Positions 58,209-64,000 of a DNA stretch of 64,000 nucleotides are shown piece after piece (the first letter of the stretch is position 1; the number at the start of each line of letters is the position of its first letter). The notes beneath the pieces are model-generated. The model was given only the letters and a program-made list of their open reading frames with translations, did no database searches and was not told where the DNA came from. A program made the position numbers and the translations under genes. Source of the DNA: Streptomyces barkulensis (lineage in GTDB: Bacteria; Actinomycetota; Actinomycetes; Streptomycetales; Streptomycetaceae); NCBI RefSeq assembly GCF_002843305.1, contig NZ_PGSG01000110.1, positions 124,001 to 188,000 on the forward strand. The letters are read 5' to 3'.

Positions 58209-60239
58209 CTACAGGGCGGCCGCCAGACGGGTGCCCTGGTCGATCGCGCGCTTGGCGTCGAGCTCGGCGGCGATGTCGGCGCCGCCGATGAGGTGGGCCT
58301 TGACTCCGCGTCCGGCCAGCTCGTCGTACAGGTCGCGCCGGGGCTCCTGCCCGGTGCACAGCACGACGGTGTCCACCGGCAGCACCCGGGGCCGCCCGTC
58401 GACGGTGATGTGCAGGCCCTCGTCGTCGATGCGCTCGTAGGCGACACCGGGGAGCATGGTGACGCCGCGCTGCCTGAGCTCGGTGCGGTGGATCCAGCCG
58501 GTGGTCTTGCCCAGGCCCGCGCCGACCTTGCTCGTCTTGCGCTGGAGCAGGTGGACGGTGCGCTCGGCGGCGGGGTGGGCGGGCTCGGTCAGGCCGCCGG
58601 GGGAGCGGTGCCCGGTGTCGACGCCCCAGCGGGTGAGGAACGCCTCGGTGCTCTCCGGCTCGCCCGGCCCGCCGGAACCGGGGTGGGTGAGGTAGGCGGC
58701 GACGTCGAAGCCGATGCCGCCCGCGCCCAGGATCGCCACGCGCCGGCCGACGGGCCTGCGGTCGTGGAGGACGTCGAGGTAACCCACCACGCTGGGGTGG
58801 TCGATGCCGGGGATCCCGGGGACGCGGGGGGTGACGCCGGTGGCCAGGACGACCTCGTCGTGGCCGGCGTCCGCGAGCTGCTCCGCGGTCGCCTCGGCGC
58901 CCAGGCGCAGCCGGACGCCGAGGGCGTCGAGCCGGTGGCGGTAGTAGCGCAGGGTCTCGTCGAACTCCTGCTTACCGGGGACGCGGCGGGCGGTGTTGAG
59001 CTGCCCGCCGATCTCGGGGGCGGCGTCGTACAGGGTGACGGTGTGGCCGCGCTCGGCCGCGGAGACGGCGAAGGCGAGCCCGGCAGGCCCGGCGCCGACC
59101 ACCGCGACGTCCCTGACCCGGCGGGTGGGCTCCAGGACGAGCTCGGTCTCGTGGCAGGCGCGGGGGTTGACCAGACAGGAAGTGATCTTGAGGCTGAAGG
59201 TGTGGTCGAGGCAGGCCTGGTTGCAGCCGATGCAGGTGTTGATCGCCTCGGGGGTACCGGCGGCGGCCTTGGCGACGAAGTCGGCGTCGGCGAGCATGGG
59301 GCGGGCCAGGGAGACCATGTCGGCGTCGCCGTCGGCGAGGATCCGCTCGGCCAGCTCGGGGTTGTTGATGCGGTTGCAGGTGACCAGCGGGACGGAGACG
59401 GACCCCATCAGCCTGCGGGTGACCCAGGTGTAGGCGCCGCGGGGCACGGAGGTGGCGATGGTGGGGATGCGCGCCTCGTGCCAGCCGATACCGGTGTTGA
59501 TGATGGTGGCGCCCGCGGCCTCGACGGCGCGGGCGAGCTCGACGACCTCGGGGAAGGTGGAGCCGCCGGGCACCAGGTCGAGCATGGACAGCCGGTAGAC
59601 GATGATGAAGTCCTCGCCGACGCGCTCGCGGACCCGGCGCACGATCTCGACGGGGAAGCGCATGCGGTTGGCGTACGAGCCGCCCCAGCGGTCGGTGCGG
59701 TGGTTGGTGGCGGAGGCGATGAACTCGTTGACGAGATAGCCCTCGGAGCCCATGATCTCCACGCCGTCGTAGCCCGCGGACCGGGCGAGGGCGGCGCTGT
59801 GGGCGAAGTCCTCGATGGTCTGCTCGATCTCGGCGTCGGTGAGTTCGCGCGGGGTGTGGGGGCTGATCGGGGCCTTCAGCGGGCTCGGGGCGACGAGGTC
59901 GGGGTGGTAGGCGTAGCGGCCGAAGTGGAGGATCTGCATCGCGATGCGGCCGCCCTCGGCGTGGACGGCGTCGGTGACGGCGCGGTGGCGTTCGGCCTCC
60001 TCCTCGGTGGTGAGCATGGCGCCGCCGGGGTAGGGGCGTCCGGCCTCGTTGGGGGCTATGCCGCCGGTGACGATCAGGCCGACGCCGCCGCGGGCGCGCT
60101 CGGCGTAGAAGGCCGCCATCCGGGAGAAGCCGTCGGGGGCCTCCTCCAGTCCGACGTGCATCGAGCCCATGAGGACCCGGTTGGGCAGGGTGGTGAAGCC
60201 CAGGTCCAGCGGCCGGAGCAGGTGGGGGTAGGCGGTCAT
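58209..60239 (-). CDS. fadH: 2,4-dienoyl-CoA reductase (NADPH), FadH type
   Basis: A 676-residue iron-sulfur flavoprotein. An Old-Yellow-Enzyme-like FMN barrel (about 1-370) opens LLRPLDLGFTTLPNRVLMGSMHVGLEEAPDG and includes YDGVEIMGSEGYLVNEF. The 4Fe-4S cluster Cys are in CIGCNQACLDHTFSLKITSC (about 343-362). The FAD/NADPH domains hold VVGAGPAGLAFAVSAAERG and AILGAGGIGFDVAAYL. It reduces 2,4-dienoyl-CoA made in breakdown of polyunsaturated or terpenoid acyl chains. ATG at 60239 has CGGGAGA upstream. A 19-bp tandem repeat precedes it. Its place next to the acyl-CoA operon fits a catabolic role. Confidence 0.93.
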   Translation of the reverse strand: MTAYPHLLRPLDLGFTTLPNRVLMGSMHVGLEEAPDGFSRMAAFYAERARGGVGLIVTGGIAPNEAGRPYPGGAMLTTEEEAERHRAVTDAVHAEGGRIAMQILHFGRYAYHPDLVAPSPLKAPISPHTPRELTDAEIEQTIEDFAHSAALARSAGYDGVEIMGSEGYLVNEFIASATNHRTDRWGGSYANRMRFPVEIVRRVRERVGEDFIIVYRLSMLDLVPGGSTFPEVVELARAVEAAGATIINTGIGWHEARIPTIATSVPRGAYTWVTRRLMGSVSVPLVTCNRINNPELAERILADGDADMVSLARPMLADADFVAKAAAGTPEAINTCIGCNQACLDHTFSLKITSCLVNPRACHETELVLEPTRRVRDVAVVGAGPAGLAFAVSAAERGHTVTLYDAAPEIGGQLNTARRVPGKQEFDETLRYYRHRLDALGVRLRLGAEATAEQLADAGHDEVVLATGVTPRVPGIPGIDHPSVVGYLDVLHDRRPVGRRVAILGAGGIGFDVAAYLTHPGSGGPGEPESTEAFLTRWGVDTGHRSPGGLTEPAHPAAERTVHLLQRKTSKVGAGLGKTTGWIHRTELRQRGVTMLPGVAYERIDDEGLHITVDGRPRVLPVDTVVLCTGQEPRRDLYDELAGRGVKAHLIGGADIAAELDAKRAIDQGTRLAAAL

Positions 60240-60258
60240 GCGGTCGGTCTCCCGGTTC

Positions 60259-60296
60259 GGTGCGGGTGAGGGCTGCGGGTGCGGGTGAGGGCTGCG
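60259..60296. repeat. Two tandem 19-bp repeats
   Basis: GGTGCGGGTGAGGGCTGCG occurs twice, followed by a partial third copy. It lies in the 101-bp gap between the reductase start and the NTF2-like gene stop. Confidence 0.6.
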
Positions 60297-60340
60297 GGTG
60301 AGGGCGAGGCGGCGGAAGGAGGAGCGGGACCGGCCGGCGG

Positions 60341-60733
60341 TCAGCGGCCGGCGGCCTCGCGCGAGATCCGCTCGAACTGCGCGCCCATGGCCTCGGCCAG
60401 CGCCTGGGCGGCGGACAGCGGGCGGACCATGACGGTGAGGTCGTCGATCCTGCCCTCCTCGTCGAAGTGCAGGAAGTCGCAGCCCTGGATCTGCCGGCCG
60501 CCGACCGTGGCGGTGAAGACGAGGGCGTGGTCGCGGCCGTCCGGGCCGGAGAACTCGCGGGTGTAGGAGAAGTCCTCGAAGACCCGCATCACGCCGCGCA
60601 GGATCGCCGCGGTGATCGCCCTGCCCTCGTAGGGCCTGAACGCGACGGGGCTGGTGAAGACGACGTCCTCGGCCAGCAGGTCCGCCAGGGCCTGCTCGTC
60701 GCGGGCCTCCACGGCGCGCCGGAAGGGGTTCAT
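60341..60733 (-). CDS. NTF2-like / SnoaL-like protein
   Basis: A 130-residue NTF2-fold protein: MNPFRRAVEARDEQALADLLAEDVVFTSPVAFRPYEGR opens it, then VMRVFEDFSYTREFSGPDGRDHALVFTATVGGRQIQGCDFLHFDEEGRIDDLTVMVRP. The fold hosts isomerases, hydratases and ligand-binding proteins, and no catalytic set stands out. The ATG at 60733 follows GAGGTGG at good spacing; a longer start 39 bases upstream would fall in the operator. It is divergent from PadR, and upstream of the dienoyl-CoA reductase on the same strand, so all three may be co-controlled. Confidence 0.82.
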   Translation of the reverse strand: MNPFRRAVEARDEQALADLLAEDVVFTSPVAFRPYEGRAITAAILRGVMRVFEDFSYTREFSGPDGRDHALVFTATVGGRQIQGCDFLHFDEEGRIDDLTVMVRPLSAAQALAEAMGAQFERISREAAGR

Positions 60734-60758
60734 GCCGACCACCTCGATAGCCAAAAAG

Positions 60759-60783
60759 TTTACTAGGTGCATTGGAGAGTAAA
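60759..60783. promoter_or_regulatory. Operator-like inverted repeat TTTACT-N13-AGTAAA
   Basis: A perfect 6-bp inverted repeat in an AT-rich patch, between the divergent NTF2-like and PadR genes. PadR proteins bind such dyads next to their own gene, so it is a natural PadR site. Confidence 0.55.
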
Positions 60784-60903
60784 TCCTGGCGGGAAGTCTG
60801 TCCACACCGGGCCGGAGCCGTGCCCGCCGGCACGGAACCGAAGGGGGAGCCGGTGCGGAACGGTCGATTTGTCGGCAGGTCGCCCTCGTGCTCCAATACG
60901 GGG

Positions 60904-61521
60904 ATGGCTCTGCGCAACGCGGTGATGGCAGCCCTTCTGGAAGGCGAGGCGTCGGGCTGGGACCTGGCCAAGGGATTCGACTCCTCGGTCGCCAACTTCT
61001 GGACGGCCACCCCCCAGCAGCTCTACCGCGAACTCGAGCGCATGGAGCGGGAGGGGCTCGTGGCGGCCCGCGTCGTCCAGCAGGAGCGCCGGCCCAACAA
61101 GCGGCTGTTCTCCCTGACCGAGGCGGGATACGCCGCACTGCGCGACTACACCGCCGCCGCCCTGGCCCGGCCCACCGTCATCCGCGACGAACTGCTGGTG
61201 AAGGTCCAGAGCGCCGACGTGGGCGACATCGAGGGCGTCCGGGCCGCCGTCGAGACGCAACTGGAGTGGTCGACGGCCAAACTGGCCCGCTACGAGCGGG
61301 GGCGCGCCAAGCTGCTGGACGGGCGCACCGAGGAGGAGTACTTCGCCCGGGCCCGGCGCGTGGGCCCCTACCTCACACTGCTGCGCGGCATCGCCTTCGA
61401 GCGCGAGAACCTGCAGTGGTGCGAGACCGCCCTGAGGGTCCTGCGGCAGCGCGGCGCCGGTGCGGGCCCCGGCGACGGCGGGCGCGGGGACACGGTGGAG
61501 GCGTCCGGCCGCCGGCGATGA
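60904..61521 (+). CDS. PadR family regulator
   Basis: A 205-residue PadR protein. MALRNAVMAALLEGEASGWDLAKGFDSSVANFWTATPQQLYRELERMEREGLVAARVVQQERRPNKRLFSLTEAGYAAL is the winged helix; a long helical C-terminal domain (about 85-185) follows, and a Gly/Arg-rich tail ends it. This is the longer PadR class, with a C-terminal dimer domain. ATG at 60904 has no strong ribosome site, and a leaderless start is possible. It probably controls the divergent NTF2-like gene and the dienoyl-CoA reductase. Confidence 0.9.
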   Translation: MALRNAVMAALLEGEASGWDLAKGFDSSVANFWTATPQQLYRELERMEREGLVAARVVQQERRPNKRLFSLTEAGYAALRDYTAAALARPTVIRDELLVKVQSADVGDIEGVRAAVETQLEWSTAKLARYERGRAKLLDGRTEEEYFARARRVGPYLTLLRGIAFERENLQWCETALRVLRQRGAGAGPGDGGRGDTVEASGRRR

Positions 61522-61576
61522 GCGGCCGGACGCCCGCGGACCGGGCTCCGGATGACGGCCCGGACGGTGCCCCGGA

Positions 61577-61948
61577 CTATGCTCCGGATCCCACCGCACC
61601 ACCGGGCACCAGATCCGGATGCGCCTCCAGCAGCCGCTCGGGCGCCGCCTGCCGCCACGAGTCGACGAGGATGTCCCGCAGCTCGGCGATGTCCTCCAGG
61701 GCGGCCAGCCTGACCCGCACCCACGCCGAGGACACCTCGTGGGGCGGCACCCAGAACTTCTCCGGCTCAGCCGCGATCAGCTCGGTGCGCTCAAGGCGCG
61801 GGCAGCGCACGGCGACGGAGGTCTCGTCGTCGGGGACCGTGATGTACATCTTCCCGGCCACCCGGAAGGTGGGCATGCTCCACGCCTCCTTCTCCACGGT
61901 CTCCGGGAGGGACAGCGCGATACGTCGGACGTCGTCGGAATCGATCAC
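61577..61948 (-). CDS. MmcQ/YjbR family protein
   Basis: A 123-residue YjbR/MmcQ-fold protein: DDVRRIALSLPETVEKEAWSMPTFRVAGKMYITVPDD opens it and WVRVRLAALEDIAELRDILVDSWRQAAPERLLE closes it. The fold is CyaY-like, and some members are annotated as DNA-binding, but function is unproven. ATG at 61948 gives the usual length. It is transcribed with or next to the acetyltransferase on the same strand. Confidence 0.88.
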   Translation of the reverse strand: MIDSDDVRRIALSLPETVEKEAWSMPTFRVAGKMYITVPDDETSVAVRCPRLERTELIAAEPEKFWVPPHEVSSAWVRVRLAALEDIAELRDILVDSWRQAAPERLLEAHPDLVPGGAVGSGA

Positions 61949-62005
61949 GGCGATACCGTAGCCGCGACCACCGACACGGCCGTGCCGCGCCGGGGCCCCG
62001 GTCCC

Positions 62006-62644
62006 TCAGGAGGGCCGGGAGGCGGTGCGGGAGAGGAAGGCGTCCCGGTCGAGGAAGACCAACCGGGCCCGCTTGTGCGGCAGTTCGATCTCGGGGCCGA
62101 GGACGAAACCGGTACGCAGCAGCCGGGAGACCGCCTTCTCGTTGCGGGCGTCGGGCTCGGCGACGATCCGCCTGCGGCCGGGGTCCTCGGCCAGCAGGTG
62201 GGCCAGGAAGACGGTCAGCAGGGTGCCGGTGAAGCCCGGCCGCGCCCCGCCGTCCGCCGGGCCGACCATCAGATGGAGGCCGTAGTCCCCCGGCCGCACC
62301 TCGTAGTACTCGCCGACCGGGTCGGCGTCCGGCTCGTAGGTCTGGAAGAGGGCGACCGGCCGGTCGTCGAGGTGGATCAGGTAGGCGTGGTGCGTGGACA
62401 GGGAGTCCAGGTACTCGTAGATCTCCAGGACCTGCTCGCGGGTGTGGTCCAGCATCCCCCAGAAGCGGGCCCGCTCCCGGGTCACCCAGTCATACAGCAG
62501 ATCGATGTCGCGGGCGGGGTCCACGGGGACGACGCGGACCGTGCCGAAGCCCTCGACGCGGGCCTCGTGCACGGCTTGGCGACGCCGGGGGGCCGAGGGC
62601 GCGGAGGGGGCGGAGGCGCCGGAGGGCGCGGCCGGGTCGGTCAC
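62006..62644 (-). CDS. GNAT-type acyltransferase, MbtK/IucB siderophore-acetyltransferase-like
   Basis: A 212-residue protein. After a 20-residue Ala/Pro/Ser leader the GNAT core reads VRVVPVDPARDIDLLYDWVTRERARFWGMLDHTREQVLEIYEYLDSL, which is the IucB/MbtK-family opening, then YEVRPGDYGLHLMVGPADGGARPGFTGTLLTVFLAHLLAEDPGRRRIVAEPDARNEKAVSRLLRTGFVLGPEIELPHKRARLVF. It resembles enzymes that acylate the N6-hydroxylysine or diamine amines of hydroxamate siderophores. GTG at 62644 overlaps the upstream acylase stop (GTGA). No NIS synthetase or hydroxylase lies in the window, so a siderophore role is open. Confidence 0.85.
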   Translation of the reverse strand: MTDPAAPSGASAPSAPSAPRRRQAVHEARVEGFGTVRVVPVDPARDIDLLYDWVTRERARFWGMLDHTREQVLEIYEYLDSLSTHHAYLIHLDDRPVALFQTYEPDADPVGEYYEVRPGDYGLHLMVGPADGGARPGFTGTLLTVFLAHLLAEDPGRRRIVAEPDARNEKAVSRLLRTGFVLGPEIELPHKRARLVFLDRDAFLSRTASRPS

Positions 62645-64000
62645 TTCTCTCCTCGGTCGGAGGCTGCGGACGGTACGGATGGTACCGGCGGTGCGGCGGG
62701 CTCCTCGGCGAGCTTCTCCCAGTCGGTGACGACCGGGACCAGCTCGCAGCGCGCCCACGGCGAAAGCTGGTCGCGGTGGTGCGGGTCCCCGGGCACGCCC
62801 GAGGCACCGAGCGGCACCACCCAGGCGCTGTCCTCACGGCGGGCGAGGTCCCACACGTAGCGGGCGGCGGAGGCGCGGGCGCTGAGGTCGGTGACCCCGG
62901 GCACGCTGGAGGTGGCCAGCACGCAGTCGTGGTCGCCGGCGAGGGAGGGCCAGGGCTCGCCGGGATCGGCCGGCAGCGCCTGCCAGGGCGCGAGCCGGTG
63001 GGTGTCGCCCCACCGCGCCGGCGGGCCCTGGACGGCGGCCTCGCCGGCCGCCACCTCCTCGACGGCGGCCCGTACGGCCGCGGCCCGGTCCGCGAGTGGC
63101 AGGAGGTCCGTGGCCAGCAGATGCTCCAGGGCGTATCCGACGCGGGGCACGAGCGCGAGCCAGGGCCGGAAGACCTCCGGTGCGGGCGGCGGGTCCGCCA
63201 GCGGCCGCAGCAGCGGATGCCTCGCCAGCAGCCTGACCGTCGCGGTGCGGACGGCGGCGAAGGAGGCGGCGCCGGCGCTGTCGGCGTCCATACGGCGGTC
63301 CCAGTCCAGCAGCCGTTCCCGCAACCGCCGGGCGTCCGGCCCCAGTTCCCCGGGGTCGGTGCGCGCCAGCAGGTCCAGCAGGGGCGCGGCCGAGGCCAGC
63401 AGGGTGTCGCGGTGGACGGCCGCCATGTCCTTCGCGGACCACACGGCCCGCTCCGCCAGCAGCTCCCGGATGCGTTCGGCCCGGTGCGGCGGTGCGAACT
63501 CCGCACCGAGGGGTTCGGCGATCCCGCGCTGGTTGGCCATGACCGCCACGCCCTCGACACGTTCGCGCGGCATCGGCCCGTGCCAGGCCCGCCAGGCGTA
63601 CCGGGGCTCCCAGGCGGGCACGACCCGTATCCGGTTGTCCGGGTGGCGCACGGGGACGGCGCCCGCCACCCGGTGCAGCGTCCCGCCCGCGGTGTCGGCG
63701 GCCAGGACGACGTTGACGGGCTCCACCCAGCCGTCCAGGGCGCGGTCGACGTCGGCGACGGAGCGGGCCCGCAGCAGGGCGGGAAGCACCCGGAAGCCGA
63801 GGTCCGCGCTCACCCGCGGGGGGTGGCGCAGGGAGAGCGCGCCGAAGACGTCCCCGGCCGGGGAGTCCCGCACCGGGGAGTCCGGGTCCGCCCAGTGCGC
63901 CGCCTCGTCGCCGTCGGCGATGACGGGGCCGCGCTCGGTCTCGATCACCTCGACCGTCACCGGCTCGCCGCCGGCCACCTCGATCGTCTCCACCCGGCGC
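62641..64000 (-). CDS. Penicillin acylase family protein (C-terminal part, runs off the right edge)
   Basis: About 453 residues of a penicillin/acyl-homoserine-lactone acylase-family Ntn-hydrolase; the frame is still open at 64000, so the N-terminal signal peptide, alpha chain and the nucleophile Ser are outside. YAWRAWHGPMPRERVEGVAVMANQRG (about residues 129-155 of the visible part), RWGDTHRLAPWQALP and GDHDCVLATSSVPGVTDLSARASAARYVWDLARR match the beta chain of the family, ending SPWARCELVPVVTDWEKL. Such enzymes remove acyl groups from amides, outside the cell as a rule. It precedes the MbtK-like acetyltransferase by a GTGA overlap. Confidence 0.88.
   Translation of the reverse strand, partial: RRVETIEVAGGEPVTVEVIETERGPVIADGDEAAHWADPDSPVRDSPAGDVFGALSLRHPPRVSADLGFRVLPALLRARSVADVDRALDGWVEPVNVVLAADTAGGTLHRVAGAVPVRHPDNRIRVVPAWEPRYAWRAWHGPMPRERVEGVAVMANQRGIAEPLGAEFAPPHRAERIRELLAERAVWSAKDMAAVHRDTLLASAAPLLDLLARTDPGELGPDARRLRERLLDWDRRMDADSAGAASFAAVRTATVRLLARHPLLRPLADPPPAPEVFRPWLALVPRVGYALEHLLATDLLPLADRAAAVRAAVEEVAAGEAAVQGPPARWGDTHRLAPWQALPADPGEPWPSLAGDHDCVLATSSVPGVTDLSARASAARYVWDLARREDSAWVVPLGASGVPGDPHHRDQLSPWARCELVPVVTDWEKLAEEPAAPPVPSVPSAASDRGEK

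Noticed and set aside
62006..62644. Naming the GNAT protein DesC of desferrioxamine synthesis
   Set aside because: DesC is followed by an IucA/IucC synthetase and sits beside a decarboxylase and hydroxylase. None of these is here.

Overview
The window is very GC-rich, densely packed DNA with Streptomyces-type genes: DUF574-type methyltransferase, MT0933-like antitoxin, subtilisin-inhibitor protein, SpoIIE-type phosphatase with an anti-sigma-like ATPase domain, F420-type oxidoreductases, many TetR/PadR regulators, and GTG or leaderless starts. I read it as chromosomal DNA of a Streptomyces or a close relative. I see no rRNA, tRNA, CRISPR array, transposase or integrase. The few broken or variable spots are short GC-rich tandem repeats and one homopolymer frameshift.

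Layout. 1-12640 (+) is the right-hand end of a contractile-injection-system (phage-tail-like) operon: a PAAR-like tip fragment, gp25 baseplate protein, two very large baseplate-J-like proteins (the second ending in a LysM domain), a tail/fibre-like protein, a DUF6519 protein and a leaderless-type peptidoglycan amidase. It closes on a strong bidirectional hairpin. 12736-18480 holds a large-subunit catalase, a SAM methyltransferase, a D-cysteine desulfhydrase-like PLP enzyme and an aldo/keto reductase. 18612-22275 holds an ABC-2 exporter pair with a hypothetical protein, then a UUCG-loop terminator and an orphan antitoxin-like gene. 22687-28610 is a three-gene block around an Hsp90 homologue that is translationally coupled to a 988-residue TPR-like protein. 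28786-31383 holds a secreted PGRP-type amidase, a subtilisin inhibitor and a slipin.

31490-35344 looks like an oxidative uronate catabolic regulon: a sodium/solute symporter, 5-dehydro-4-deoxyglucarate dehydratase and divergent uronate dehydrogenase. All three have promoters of the same build (TTGACS, 17 bp, TACYGT). A repeated GTNCA-N6-TGAAC operator-like element and a perfect 16-bp LacI-type palindrome lie among them. 35462-38447 is a SpoIIE-type phosphatase broken by one extra base in a G7 tract. 38712-46019 holds an MccF-like S66 peptidase with a probable leaderless transcript, small proteins, a PPOX oxidoreductase, a heterodimeric ABC exporter with one degenerate ATP site, and a Nudix hydrolase.

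46211-48199 is a self-contained TetR operon (membrane protein, DCC thiol oxidoreductase, TetR) whose promoter sits between two identical inverted TTGAACGTGTTCAA palindromes. 49130-58151 is a seven-gene operon that parallels the acyclic-terpene (Atu) pathway: AtuA-like protein, biotin-dependent acyl-CoA carboxylase beta and alpha, acyl-CoA dehydrogenase, enoyl-CoA hydratase and TetR, with a 20-bp dyad upstream. 58209-61521 holds a 2,4-dienoyl-CoA reductase, an NTF2-like protein and a divergent PadR. The right edge holds a YjbR protein, an MbtK/IucB-like acetyltransferase and the C-terminal two thirds of a penicillin-acylase-family protein that runs off the window.

All functional calls come from reading the translated sequence. 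No database search was run.
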